The position numbers and the translations under genes were made by a program. A stretch of 20,954 nt of DNA from JAMOBE01 sp039908285 (GTDB lineage: Bacteria; Pseudomonadota; Alphaproteobacteria; Rhodospirillales; Rhodospirillaceae), in contig JAMOBE010000065.1 in the NCBI GenBank assembly GCA_039908285.1, positions 1 to 20,954 of the forward strand, given 5' to 3'. The notes beneath the pieces are model-generated. The model searched no databases. It was given only the letters and a program-made list of their open reading frames with translations, and was not told the origin of the DNA. This document shows, in pieces, positions 7,235 through 14,944 of the stretch (position 1 is its first letter; every line of letters begins with the position of its first letter).

Positions 7235-7252
7235 GGCCTCGCGCACGAGGCC
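7235..7252 (-). promoter_or_regulatory. Hairpin just upstream of rplQ
   Basis: A perfect 7-bp GC stem (7235-7241 with 7246-7252, GGCCTCG and its complement) closes a 4-nt loop, 21 bp ahead of the rplQ start in the 122-bp rpoA-rplQ spacer. A second stem, GGCCCA-CCC-TGGGCC, lies near 7315-7329, just after the rpoA stop. There is no T-run, so it is not a terminator. A role in mRNA processing or L17 translation is a guess. Confidence 0.4.
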
Positions 7253-7335
7253 GATGGCGTTCCCCGTCGCCGCGCCCAACCCGGGTCATACACCGGGTGC
7301 GGGAACGACGGGATGGCCCACCCTGGGCCGGGTAG

Positions 7336-8358
7336 TCAGTACGGCTCTTCCAGCTTCTTCGCCAGTTCCTCGATGTTCTCCGGCGGCCAGTTGGTCACGT
7401 CCATCCCAAGGTGCAGACCCATCTGGGCCAGCACTTCCTTGATTTCGTTCAGTGACTTGCGGCCGAAATTCGGTGTCCGCAGCATCTCGGCCTCGGTCTT
7501 CTGGACGAGATCGCCGATGTAGATGATGTTGTCGTTCTTCAGGCAGTTGGCGGAGCGCACCGATAGCTCCAGCTCGTCCACCTTGCGCAGCAGGTTCTTG
7601 TTGAACGGCAGCTCGTCACGACGTTCCTCTTCCAGACTGGCCTGCGGCTCCTCGAAGTTGATGAAGAGCTGAAGCTGATCCTGGAGGATGCGGGCCGCCA
7701 GGGCCACGGCATCATCCGGCGTCACCGAGCCATCGGTCTCGACGGTCAGCGACAACTTGTCATAGTCGGTGACCTGACCGACACGGGTGTTCTCCACCTT
7801 GTAGGAGACCTTGCGCGCCGGGCTGAAGATGGCATCCACGGGAATGAGCCCGATCGGCGAGTCTTCCGGCCGGTTCTGGCTCGCCGGCACGTAGCCCTTG
7901 CCGATGTTGACCGTCAGTTCCATGTTCAGGGTCGCCCCCTGGTCCAGGGTGCAGATGACCAGATCCTGGTTCATGATCTCGATGTCGTGTCCCACCTCGA
8001 TCATCCCGGCGGTCACCTCACCCGGACCGGTGGCCCGGAGCGTCATCCGCCGCGGCCCTTCGGAATGCATCCTGAGGGCCAGGGTCTTGATGTTGAGGAT
8101 GATGTCGGTGACGTCCTCGCGCACACCGGGAACCGATGAGAACTCGTGCAGGACGCCGTCGATCTGGATGGCCGTCACCGCGGCGCCCTGCAGCGAGGAC
8201 AGCAATACCCGCCGCAGCGCATTTCCAAGGGTCATGCCGAAGCCGCGTTCCAGCGGCTCCGCCACCACGGTGGCGATGCGCGAGGGATCCACCCCAGGCT
8301 CGATGTTGAGCTTGCTGGGTTTGATCAGTTCCTGCCAATTCTTCTGGATAACGGCCAT
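7336..8358 (-). CDS. rpoA: DNA-directed RNA polymerase subunit alpha
   Basis: The alpha subunit dimerises to start core RNA polymerase assembly and contacts UP elements and activators through its C-terminal domain. At 340 aa it is slightly longer than the E. coli protein, as is usual in alphaproteobacteria. The N-terminal domain (about 1-235) contains the conserved LGNALRRVLLSS and the PVDAIFSPARKVSYKVE region. A linker follows, then the C-terminal domain with RSANCLKNDNI and FGRKSLNEI, which keep the DNA-contact residues known from E. coli (Arg265, Asn268, Lys298 and Ser299 equivalents). It ends LEEPY. It lies 108 bp downstream of rpsK in a spacer with several hairpins. Confidence 0.98.
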   Translation of the reverse strand: MAVIQKNWQELIKPSKLNIEPGVDPSRIATVVAEPLERGFGMTLGNALRRVLLSSLQGAAVTAIQIDGVLHEFSSVPGVREDVTDIILNIKTLALRMHSEGPRRMTLRATGPGEVTAGMIEVGHDIEIMNQDLVICTLDQGATLNMELTVNIGKGYVPASQNRPEDSPIGLIPVDAIFSPARKVSYKVENTRVGQVTDYDKLSLTVETDGSVTPDDAVALAARILQDQLQLFINFEEPQASLEEERRDELPFNKNLLRKVDELELSVRSANCLKNDNIIYIGDLVQKTEAEMLRTPNFGRKSLNEIKEVLAQMGLHLGMDVTNWPPENIEELAKKLEEPY

Positions 8359-8388
8359 GCTCTCATCCTGCGACCGAGTGACAACCGC

Positions 8389-8460
8389 GGCACCGGTCGG
8401 GTGCCTGACGGCAACACCGCCGATTCGCGACTCGGCGGTCTCGACTCTCCCGTTCTCGAG
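8389..8460 (-). promoter_or_regulatory. Cluster of three hairpins in the rpsK-rpoA spacer
   Basis: The 108-bp gap between rpsK and rpoA holds three inverted repeats. They are GGCACC/GGTGCC (8389-8394 with 8400-8405), ACCGCCGA/TCGGCGGT (8416-8423 with 8432-8439) and CTCGA/TCGAG (8440-8444 with 8456-8460). None is followed by a T-run on the - strand and no -10/-35 pair was found. They may be RNA processing or stability elements that set rpoA levels; this is inference. Confidence 0.4.
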
Positions 8461-8466
8461 CGGCGT

Positions 8467-8856
8467 CTAGACGCGGCGGCGCTTGCGTGGACGGCACCCA
8501 TTGTGGGGAATCGGGGTGACATCGCGAATCGACGAGATGGTAAAGCCCACCATCTGCAGCGCCCGCAACGCCGACTCCCGCCCAGAGCCCGGTCCCTTCA
8601 CCTGGACGTCCAGCATCTTCATGCCATGTTCCTGGGCCTTGCGGCCGGCATCCTCGGCCGCCACCTGGGCCGCATAGGGGGTCGATTTGCGAGACCCCTT
8701 GAAGCCCTGTGACCCGGACGAGGACCAGGCGATGGCATTGCCCTGGACATCGGTAATCGTGATCTTGGTGTTGTTGAACGACGCGCTCACGTGGGCAATT
8801 CCCGACGTGATGTTTTTCCGCTCGCGCTTCCGCGTCTTCTGAACTGGCTTGGCCAT
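8467..8856 (-). CDS. rpsK: 30S ribosomal protein S11
   Basis: S11 belongs to the platform of the small subunit and helps form the mRNA exit region. The 129-aa product has a basic N-terminal tail (KTRKRERKN) and then the core ITSGIAHVSASFNNTKITITD. It closes with the nearly invariant HNGCRPRKRRRV. Length and ends match the bacterial family. It follows rpsM after 18 bp, a normal alpha-operon arrangement. Confidence 0.98.
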   Translation of the reverse strand: MAKPVQKTRKRERKNITSGIAHVSASFNNTKITITDVQGNAIAWSSSGSQGFKGSRKSTPYAAQVAAEDAGRKAQEHGMKMLDVQVKGPGSGRESALRALQMVGFTISSIRDVTPIPHNGCRPRKRRRV

Positions 8857-8874
8857 AGTGCCCCTTGAACAATC

Positions 8875-9252
8875 CTACTTGGTGACTTTCTTCTTGCCGG
8901 CGATCGCCTTTGCCGGTCCCTTGCGGGTGCGGGCGTTGGTGTGCGTGCGCTGGCCCCGGACCGGCAGACCACGGCGGTGCCGCAGCCCGCGATAACACCC
9001 AAGGTCCATCAGACGCTTGATGTTCATCGACGTCTCGCGGCGCAGGTCGCCCTCAACCTTGTAGTCGTGATCGATGACCTCGCGGATTCGCAGCACCTCG
9101 TCGTCACCGAGCTGATTGACCCTGCGATCCTCACTCACCCCGACCTTCCGACAGATCTCGGCAGCCTTGGAGCGGCCAATGCCATAGATATAGGTGAGAG
9201 CGATCACCACCCTCTTGTTGGCCGGAATGTTCACGCCAGCAATACGCGCCAA
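8875..9252 (-). CDS. rpsM: 30S ribosomal protein S13
   Basis: S13 sits in the head of the small subunit, where its C-terminal tail touches P-site tRNA and an intersubunit bridge. The 125-aa product starts MARIAGVNIPANKRV, has the helix-turn-helix-like YIYGIGRSKA region and ends in the basic GLPVRGQRTHTNARTRKG tail. It is the first gene after a promoter-containing 116-bp gap and therefore probably the first gene of a separate alpha transcript. Confidence 0.98.
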   Translation of the reverse strand: MARIAGVNIPANKRVVIALTYIYGIGRSKAAEICRKVGVSEDRRVNQLGDDEVLRIREVIDHDYKVEGDLRRETSMNIKRLMDLGCYRGLRHRRGLPVRGQRTHTNARTRKGPAKAIAGKKKVTK

Positions 9253-9285
9253 AGCCGATCTCCCTCAACTGCAAAAGTGTACTCC

Positions 9286-9309
9286 CGCCGTTACGTTACC
9301 GCAACGGCG
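9286..9309 (-). promoter_or_regulatory. Hairpin in the rpsM leader
   Basis: A 7-bp inverted repeat (CGCCGTT at 9286-9292, AACGGCG at 9303-9309) with a 10-nt loop falls at the 5' end of the RNA expected from the promoter at 9320-9347. In E. coli the rpsM leader is the S4 target for feedback control of this operon. Whether this shorter structure does the same is unknown. Confidence 0.45.
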
Positions 9310-9319
9310 AGGGTGCGCG

Positions 9320-9347
9320 ATTATAGGTCGGTCCCACCCGGAGTCAA
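9320..9347 (-). promoter_or_regulatory. Sigma-70 type promoter of the alpha operon
   Basis: Read on the - strand, TTGACT (9347-9342) and a perfect TATAAT (9325-9320) are spaced by 16 bp. This matches the housekeeping consensus at 11 of 12 positions in an otherwise GC-rich region. It lies in the adk-rpsM gap, and transcription should start near 9313, giving a leader of about 60 nt before rpsM. Dyad symmetry surrounds the -35 box (GTCGGT at 9327-9332 with ACCGAC at 9355-9360, and CCCG/CGGG inside), which could be an operator or a weak end for the upstream transcript. Confidence 0.8.
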
Positions 9348-9368
9348 CGGGCAAACCGACGATACCCG

Positions 9369-10025
9369 TCAGGCCGCCAGCGCCTTTTCCAGCAACCTGG
9401 TCACCTCGTCGATACCGAGGGTGCCGTCGATCACCCGCAGCAGTCCCTTCTTTTCGTAGTAGGGCAGCAGCGGTGCCGTCTGCTTGTGATAGGCATCAAG
9501 ACGGGACACGACGGTTTCCGCGTTGTCGTCCTTGCGACGGGTAAACTCGGTTCCACCACAGCCGTCGCAGACACCTTCCCTGGCGGGCTTCTGGAACGAG
9601 TCGTGATAGCCGGCCCCGCACTTGGCGCAGGAATAGCGGCCCGTGATCCGCTCCACCAGCATGGCGTCCGGCACCCGCACCTCGATCACGCGATCGAGCG
9701 CCATGCCCTTCTCCGACAGCAGCCGGTCAAGCGCTTCCGCCTGCGGCACGGTGCGCGGAAAGCCATCGAGGATGAACCCCTTGGCGCAATCCTTCTCATC
9801 GACCCGGGCGGAAATCATGCGAATGATGATGTCGTCCGACACCAGACCGCCCTTTTCCATCACCGCCTTGGCCTCGCGACCCACCGGCGTTCCGGCCGCC
9901 ACCGCCGCCCGCAGCATGTCGCCGGTGGACAACTGGACGATCCCGTACTTGTCCTGAAGCACTTTGGCCTGGGTTCCCTTGCCGCCGCCCGGAGGCCCCA
10001 TGAGTATAATGCGCGTCCCCTTCAT
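9369..10025 (-). CDS. adk: Adenylate kinase with zinc-type lid
   Basis: Adenylate kinase converts ATP + AMP to 2 ADP and keeps the cell's adenylate pool in balance. The 218-aa long-form enzyme has the P-loop GPPGGGKGT at residues 10-18, an AMP-binding region (STGDMLRAAV) and DGFPRT at 87-92. The LID domain at about 126-165 carries four cysteines (Cys133, 136, 153, 156) in two CxxC pairs, the pattern that binds structural zinc. The ATG at 10025 overlaps the secY stop (ATGA), and GGGGAGACGAGG supplies the ribosome binding site. The frame is open upstream to 10451 but that part is the shadow of secY. It ends the long cotranscribed block before the alpha-operon promoter. Confidence 0.97.
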   Translation of the reverse strand: MKGTRIILMGPPGGGKGTQAKVLQDKYGIVQLSTGDMLRAAVAAGTPVGREAKAVMEKGGLVSDDIIIRMISARVDEKDCAKGFILDGFPRTVPQAEALDRLLSEKGMALDRVIEVRVPDAMLVERITGRYSCAKCGAGYHDSFQKPAREGVCDGCGGTEFTRRKDDNAETVVSRLDAYHKQTAPLLPYYEKKGLLRVIDGTLGIDEVTRLLEKALAA

Positions 10026-11365
10026 CCTCGTCTCCCCCTCAGTTTGGCCTTCTTGATCAGCCCCTCGTACTGGTGGGCCAACAGGTGCGACTGGATCTGG
10101 GCAACCGTGTCCATCGTCACCGTGACCACGATCAGAAGGCTGGTGCCGCCGAAGTAGAACGGTACGGCCAGGCGCGAAATAAGAAACTCCGGCAGGACGC
10201 TCAGGACCACGAGATAGATGGCTCCGATCACCGTCAGCCGGGACAGCACATAGTCCAGATAGTCCGCGGTGTTCTTGCCCGGACGGATGCCCGGCACGAA
10301 GCCACCGTACTTCTTCAGGTTCTCCGCCGTTTCCTGCGGGTTGAACACCACCGCCGTGTAGAAGAAGGCGAAGAAGGCGATCAACAGCGCATAGAGGGTG
10401 AGATAGAGCGGATGCCCCCGCCCAAGCATGGCGGTCACGGTACCGAGCCACTCCGGCCCCTGGCCGGCGGCAAAGCTCGCCACGGTGATGGGCAGCAGCA
10501 GTATCGAACTGGCGAAGATCGGCGGGATCACCCCCGACGTGTTGAGCTTGAGCGGCATGTGGCTGCTCTCGCCGCCATACACCTTGTTACCCTGCTGGCG
10601 CTTCGGATACTGGATGAGGATCCGCCGCTGCGCCCGCTCGAAGAATACGATGACCGCAACCACCACCATCGACATCACCAGAAGGGCGACGATGATCAGC
10701 GGCGACAAGGCGCCCGTGCGCCCCAGCTCCAGAGTCGCCACCACCGCCTGGGGCAGATTGGCGACGATGCCGGCGAAGATGATCAGGGAAATGCCGTTGC
10801 CGACGCCGCGGCTGGTGATCTGCTCCCCGAGCCACATCAGGAACATGGTGCCGCCCACCAGCGTCGCCACCGTCGTGAAGCGGAAGAACAGCCCAGGATC
10901 CGTCACCGCCGGTCCGACGCTCGAACTCATGCCCTCGAGGCCGGAGGCGATGCCATAGGCCTGCAGGGCGGCGATCAGCACCGTCAGGTAGCGGGTATAC
11001 TGATTGATCTTCTTGCGGCCGGCGTCCCCCTCCTTCTTCAGCGACTCGAGAGTCGGCGACACCGACGTCATGAGCTGCATGATGATGGAGGCCGAGATGT
11101 ACGGCATGATGTTCAGGGCGAAGATGGTCATGCGCTGGAGCGCGCCGCCCGCGAACATATCGAACATGCCAAGGATGCCGCCGGCGTTCTGCTTGAACAC
11201 GTCCTGCAGCACATGCGAATCGATGCCGGGAAGAGGAATGTACGTCCCCACCCGATAGACGACGAGCGCCCACAGAGTGAACCAGATCCGCTTCTTGAGT
11301 TCGGTCGCCTTCGCAAAGACACCGAAATTGAGGTTGGCGGCTAGCTGTTCGGCGGCTGATGCCAT
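10022..11365 (-). CDS. secY: Protein translocase subunit SecY
   Basis: SecY forms the channel of the Sec translocon in the inner membrane. The 447-aa product has the expected ten transmembrane segments. It shows family blocks such as YRVGTYIPLPGID near the N-terminus (TM1), MPYISASIIMQL, the cytoplasmic ITSRGVGNGISL loop, and PGIRPGKNTADYLDYVLSRL before the last helices. It lies 18 bp after rplO, and its stop overlaps the adk start by four bases, so the two are translationally coupled. No defect is seen. Confidence 0.98.
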   Translation of the reverse strand: MASAAEQLAANLNFGVFAKATELKKRIWFTLWALVVYRVGTYIPLPGIDSHVLQDVFKQNAGGILGMFDMFAGGALQRMTIFALNIMPYISASIIMQLMTSVSPTLESLKKEGDAGRKKINQYTRYLTVLIAALQAYGIASGLEGMSSSVGPAVTDPGLFFRFTTVATLVGGTMFLMWLGEQITSRGVGNGISLIIFAGIVANLPQAVVATLELGRTGALSPLIIVALLVMSMVVVAVIVFFERAQRRILIQYPKRQQGNKVYGGESSHMPLKLNTSGVIPPIFASSILLLPITVASFAAGQGPEWLGTVTAMLGRGHPLYLTLYALLIAFFAFFYTAVVFNPQETAENLKKYGGFVPGIRPGKNTADYLDYVLSRLTVIGAIYLVVLSVLPEFLISRLAVPFYFGGTSLLIVVTVTMDTVAQIQSHLLAHQYEGLIKKAKLRGRRG

Positions 11366-11383
11366 CCGCTCATCGCCCTTCTG

Positions 11384-11875
11384 CTAGGCGGCCGAGGAGT
11401 CGGCCGATGACGCCTTCGGGCTGGTGACGACGACGGTGCCACCGGCCTTCGCCACGGCATCCACGGCCGCCTGCGACGCCCCAGCAACCTCGATCGACAG
11501 CGACGCCTTCAACTCGCCCTTGGCGAGAAGGCGCACCCCATCCCGGATATCGCCGACCACTCCCGCCGCCCGCAACGTCTCGGCATTAACCGGCTTGGAC
11601 GCATCCAGTTTGCCGTCGTCCACCGCCCGTTGCAACCGGCCCAGATTGACTATGGCGAAGTCCTTACGAAAGATATTGGTGAACCCCCGCTTCGGCAGGC
11701 GCCGGTAGATGGCCATCTGGCCACCCTCGAAACCGCCGATGGAGACACCGGTGCGCGCCGTCTGGCCCTTGCCGCCACGCCCGGCGGTCTTGCCCTTGCC
11801 GGAGCCGATGCCGCGGCCGACTCGCATACGCGACTTGCGCGCGCCTGCGTTGTCGCGGAGTTCATTGAGCTTCAT
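11384..11875 (-). CDS. rplO: 50S ribosomal protein L15
   Basis: L15 is an assembly protein of the large subunit. The 163-aa product begins MKLNELRDNAGARKSRMRVG, and the glycine-rich RNA-binding stretch GRGIGSGKGKTAGRGGKGQ follows. The core continues to AGGTVVVTSP. The final ~15 residues are an Ala/Ser tail (KASSADSSAA) beyond the usual end. It follows rpmD after 40 bp and precedes secY by 18 bp, the standard spc order. Confidence 0.97.
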   Translation of the reverse strand: MKLNELRDNAGARKSRMRVGRGIGSGKGKTAGRGGKGQTARTGVSIGGFEGGQMAIYRRLPKRGFTNIFRKDFAIVNLGRLQRAVDDGKLDASKPVNAETLRAAGVVGDIRDGVRLLAKGELKASLSIEVAGASQAAVDAVAKAGGTVVVTSPKASSADSSAA

Positions 11876-11915
11876 GACTGGACCTCTCCGTTCCGTGCGG
11901 CTTTGACGCCGTCTA

Positions 11916-12101
11916 TCACTCGACCACCACCAGGTGGGCCACCTTGGCGATCATGCCCCGCACCGCCGGAGTGTCCTCCAGCTCGCGCCGCCGACCGATC
12001 TTGTTGAGGCCAAGCCCGACCAGCGTGGCGATCTGATCCTTGCCCCGACCGGCGCCACTGTGGACCTGCCGGACCGTGACCGTCTTTCCGTCCTTCGTCA
12101 T
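11916..12101 (-). CDS. rpmD: 50S ribosomal protein L30
   Basis: L30 is a small large-subunit protein. The 61-aa product has the family's VRQVHSGAGRGKDQ strand-turn, the LGLNKIGRRRELEDTP motif and a C-terminal hydrophobic strand (KVAHLVVVE). The length is normal for the short bacterial form. It starts 6 bp after the rpsE stop and is followed by rplO. Confidence 0.96.
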   Translation of the reverse strand: MTKDGKTVTVRQVHSGAGRGKDQIATLVGLGLNKIGRRRELEDTPAVRGMIAKVAHLVVVE

Positions 12102-12107
12102 GGCCGA

Positions 12108-12725
12108 CTACTCCCGGCTGGTGGCCGCGGCGGCGGCGCCATCGCGACGACCGATGATCTCGCCCACCTTCTTGCCCCGCTTGGCGGCGATGGCCCGCGG
12201 CGACATCAGGGTCTGCAGCGCATCGAAGGTTGCCTTGATCATGTTGTGGGGATTGGTGGTGCCCACGCACTTGGCCACCACGTCCTGCACGCCCATGGTC
12301 TCGAAAACGGCCCGCATCGGTCCGCCGGCGATGATGCCGGTGCCCGGCATGGCCGCCCGGAGAATGACCCGCCCGGCGCCGAAGTGACCGCGCACGTCAT
12401 GGTGCAGCGTCCGCCCCTCGCGCAACGGGACGCGGATCATCTCGCGCTTGGCCTGTTCCGTCGCCTTGCGGATGGCCTCGGGAACCTCACGCGCCTTGCC
12501 GGAGCCAAAGCCGACGCGCCCCTTGGCGTCGCCGACCACCACCAGGGCCGCGAAGGAGAACCGCCGGCCACCCTTGACCACCTTCGCGACTCGATTGATG
12601 TGGACCAGCTTGTCCACGAACTCGTCATCACGTTCGCGGTCCTGGTTCCGGTCACGATCGCGATCCCGATCCCGTCCGCCGCGTTCTCCCCGGGGAGGCC
12701 GTTCGCTGCTTGGTGTGCGTGCCAT
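12108..12725 (-). CDS. rpsE: 30S ribosomal protein S5
   Basis: S5 takes part in decoding fidelity and mRNA unwinding in the small subunit. The 205-aa product contains the core from DEFVDKLVHINRVAKVVKGG, the loop GRVGFGSGKAREVPEAI, and ending KRGKKVGEIIGRR. The N-terminal ~33 residues are an extension of alternating Arg and Asp (GGRDRDRDRDRNQDRERD), encoded by a short GATCGC-like repeat, and would be disordered. The C-terminal tail is Ala-rich. Alphaproteobacterial S5 proteins often have charged N-terminal additions, so this is unusual in degree and not in kind. Its start is 14 bp after the rplR stop. Confidence 0.97.
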   Translation of the reverse strand: MARTPSSERPPRGERGGRDRDRDRDRNQDRERDDEFVDKLVHINRVAKVVKGGRRFSFAALVVVGDAKGRVGFGSGKAREVPEAIRKATEQAKREMIRVPLREGRTLHHDVRGHFGAGRVILRAAMPGTGIIAGGPMRAVFETMGVQDVVAKCVGTTNPHNMIKATFDALQTLMSPRAIAAKRGKKVGEIIGRRDGAAAAATSRE

Positions 12726-12739
12726 TCCTCGAAATCCCT

Positions 12740-13102
12740 TCAGAAGTCCAGGCCGCCCTCACGGGCGGCGTCGGCGAGGGCCTTGATCCGGCCATGGTAC
12801 ATGTACCCACCGCGATCGAAGACGACCTGCTTGATGCCAGCCGCGATGGCCTTCTCGGCGATCGCCTTGCCGACCTCGGCCGCGGCGGAGCGATCGGCGC
12901 CGGTCCGCAGCCGCTCGCGCATCGGCTTTTCCAGTGTCGAAGCGGCAACCAGGGTCCGTCCGGCGGCATCGTCGATGATCTGGGCGTAGATGTTCTTCCC
13001 GGACCGATGCACCGACAGGCGCAGCCGTCCTCCGCTCTTCCTGCGGATGCTCCAGCGCGTGCGACTCTTGCGGCGCGCCAGAATGTCCTTCGGCGTCTTC
13101 AT
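12740..13102 (-). CDS. rplR: 50S ribosomal protein L18
   Basis: L18 brings 5S rRNA into the large subunit together with L5. The 120-aa product has the basic start MKTPKDILARRKSRTRWSIR, the strand RLRLSVHRSGKNIYAQIIDD, and the closing VVFDRGGYMYHGRIKALADAARE motif. The ATG at 13102 follows a GGGGTGGGG stretch. The frame is open to 13147, but that segment is the shadow of the rplF end. Confidence 0.97.
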   Translation of the reverse strand: MKTPKDILARRKSRTRWSIRRKSGGRLRLSVHRSGKNIYAQIIDDAAGRTLVAASTLEKPMRERLRTGADRSAAAEVGKAIAEKAIAAGIKQVVFDRGGYMYHGRIKALADAAREGGLDF

Positions 13103-13113
13103 GACCCCACCCC

Positions 13114-13647
13114 TTACTTCTTCTTGCCTTCCTTGCGGAGGATCCACTCGTTGGCGTACTTGATGCCCTTGCCCTTGTAGGGCTCAGGGGGACGATACGA
13201 GCGAATCTCGGCGGCGATCTGTCCGACCCGCTGCCGGGACGACCCGGAGATGGTGATGGACGTGGGCGTGTCGCACTTGATGTTGACGTCCTCCGGAATC
13301 GGGAAGGGCACATCGTGTGAGAACCCAAGAGCCAGGTTCAACACCTTGCCCTGCACCGCCGCCTTATATCCCACGCCGACGATATCGAGCTTCCTGGTGA
13401 AGCCCTCGCTGACGCCGATCACCATGTTGCGGATGTTGGCGCGGGTCGTGCCCCACATGGACCGTCCGAACTTGGTCTCGGCCCGGGGTTTCACCCACAC
13501 ATGATTTCCGTCCACTCCCGCCTCGACGTCGTCCACCAGGGGCAGCGTCATGGTGCCGAGTTTACCCGTCACCGTCACCCGCCCATCGCCGATGGCGACG
13601 GTAACGCCGGACGGAACGGTCACCGGGTACTTGCCGACTCGTGACAT
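13114..13647 (-). CDS. rplF: 50S ribosomal protein L6
   Basis: L6 lies near the factor-binding site and the sarcin-ricin loop. The 177-aa product starts MSRVGKYPVTVPSGVTV and has two related alpha/beta repeats. It contains GVSEGFTRKLDIVGVGYKA and ends with the EPYKGKGIKYANEWILRKEGKKK block. GAGGAGG ahead of the ATG at 13647 sets the start and overlaps the end of rpsH, indicating coupling. Sequence upstream to 13692 in this frame is not conserved. Confidence 0.97.
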   Translation of the reverse strand: MSRVGKYPVTVPSGVTVAIGDGRVTVTGKLGTMTLPLVDDVEAGVDGNHVWVKPRAETKFGRSMWGTTRANIRNMVIGVSEGFTRKLDIVGVGYKAAVQGKVLNLALGFSHDVPFPIPEDVNIKCDTPTSITISGSSRQRVGQIAAEIRSYRPPEPYKGKGIKYANEWILRKEGKKK

Positions 13648-13657
13648 CCGCCCCTCC

Positions 13658-14056
13658 TCAGAACACCTTGCACAGGACTTCGCCGCCCACATTGGCCTGC
13701 CGGGCCTCGTGGTCCGACATCACCCCGCGCGGCGTCGACAGAATACTGATCCCCAGCCCATTGTAGATCTTCGGCAGGTCGGAAATCTTCGAGTACACCC
13801 GCCGACCGGGGGTGGAAACCCGCTGGATTTCCTTGATCACCGGCTGTCCCTCGGCATACTTGAGGTCGATGCGCAGCTCCTCGACTCCCGTGCGCACCGG
13901 TGCCCGCTCGTAGCCGCGGATGTAGCCTTCCCGCTTCAGCACTTCGAGCACGTTCTGGCGCAGACGCGACGCCGGCGAGACGACGCTGCTCTTGCGCGCC
14001 GACTGACCATTGCGGATACGCGTCAGCATATCGCCCAACGGATCGGAAAATGCCAT
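13658..14056 (-). CDS. rpsH: 30S ribosomal protein S8
   Basis: S8 binds the central domain of 16S rRNA and, in E. coli, represses the spc operon. The 132-aa product starts MAFSDPLGDMLTRIRNGQ and ends with ISILSTPRGVMSDHEARQANVGGEVLCKVF, the classic S8 C-terminus including the STPRGV motif. The S8 target that sits near rplE in E. coli was not recognised here. It lies between rpsN (12 bp gap) and rplF (10 bp gap). Confidence 0.97.
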   Translation of the reverse strand: MAFSDPLGDMLTRIRNGQSARKSSVVSPASRLRQNVLEVLKREGYIRGYERAPVRTGVEELRIDLKYAEGQPVIKEIQRVSTPGRRVYSKISDLPKIYNGLGISILSTPRGVMSDHEARQANVGGEVLCKVF

Positions 14057-14068
14057 GGCCGCCTCCCC

Positions 14069-14374
14069 CTACCAGCTCGACTTGACCATGCCGGGAATCT
14101 GGCCTCTCGACGCCAGATCCCTAAGCATGACGCGTCCCAGCTTGAACTTGCGGTACACGCCGCGCGGGCGCCCGGTCAACTCACAGCGATTGCGTACCCG
14201 TCCGACCGACGCATTGCGCGGCAGCAGGGACATCTTCAGAACCGCCTCGAAGCGCTCCTCGGGTGACGCCTCCCGGTCCATGACCAAAGCCTTGAGGCGG
14301 TTGCGCTTGCCCTTGTAGCTCTTCGCCATGCGAATCCGCTTTTTGTTGCGTTCGACGGCACTTGTCTTAGCCAT
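14069..14374 (-). CDS. rpsN: 30S ribosomal protein S14, zinc-free form
   Basis: S14 belongs to the head of the small subunit. The 101-aa product is the long form. It has no CxxC pairs (only one Cys, in RNRCELTGRPRGVYRKF), so it does not bind zinc like the short form does. The C-terminus REL-like LASRGQIPGMVKSSW is typical. It sits between rplE and rpsH as in other alphaproteobacteria. Confidence 0.97.
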   Translation of the reverse strand: MAKTSAVERNKKRIRMAKSYKGKRNRLKALVMDREASPEERFEAVLKMSLLPRNASVGRVRNRCELTGRPRGVYRKFKLGRVMLRDLASRGQIPGMVKSSW

Positions 14375-14394
14375 ACGTCAACTCTCCGAGCGCG

Positions 14395-14934
14395 TCAGTT
14401 CTGGAAAGGCATGTCGAAAGCGGCGAGCAGGGCCTTGGCCTCCTCGTCGGTCTTCGCCGTCGTGCAGATGGTGATGTCCATCCCGCGGATGGCCCCCACC
14501 TTGTCATAGTCGATCTCCGGGAACACGATCTGCTCCTTGAGACCCATGGAGAAGTTCCCCCGACCGTCGAAGCTTTTGCCGGGCACGCCGCGGAAGTCCC
14601 GCACGCGCGGCAGGGCGATGGTGATCAGCCGGTCCAGGAACTCGTACATCCGCTCCTTGCGCAGCGTCACCTTGCAGCCGATGGGCATGCCGGTGCGCAG
14701 CTTGAAGGTGGCGATGGACTTCTTGGCCTTGGTGACCACGGGCTTCTGACCGGAGATGGCCGTCAGCTCGCCGACCGCCGCCTCAACCTTCTTGCTGTCC
14801 TGAGTCGCCTCGCCGACGCCCATGTTGATGACGATCTTTTCCAGGCGCGGCACCGCCATCGGGTTGGTGTAGTGAAATTTCTCCACCATCGACGGCTTCA
14901 CGACCTTCTCATAATGCGAACGCAAGCGTGCCAT
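14395..14934 (-). CDS. rplE: 50S ribosomal protein L5
   Basis: L5 binds 5S rRNA in the central protuberance and touches P-site tRNA. The 179-aa product has NPMAVPRLEKIVINMGVGEA near the N-terminus, then AKKSIATFKLRTGMPIGCKVTLR, and ends with DITICTTAKTDEEAKALL. The ATG at 14934 is the family start. The frame continues to 15147 through the shadow of rplX. It follows rplX after 10 bp. Confidence 0.98.
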   Translation of the reverse strand: MARLRSHYEKVVKPSMVEKFHYTNPMAVPRLEKIVINMGVGEATQDSKKVEAAVGELTAISGQKPVVTKAKKSIATFKLRTGMPIGCKVTLRKERMYEFLDRLITIALPRVRDFRGVPGKSFDGRGNFSMGLKEQIVFPEIDYDKVGAIRGMDITICTTAKTDEEAKALLAAFDMPFQN

Positions 14935-14944
14935 GGCCGTTCCT

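Noticed and set aside
9253..9368. rpmJ or infA between adk/secY and rpsM
   Set aside because: The 116-bp gap has no 37-41 codon frame with CxxC-like L36 features or S1-domain IF-1 features; it holds a promoter and leader instead.
10073..11344. Long + strand frame opposite secY
   Set aside because: It is rich in His, Arg, Gln and Asp and is the mirror of secY hydrophobic codons; not a gene.
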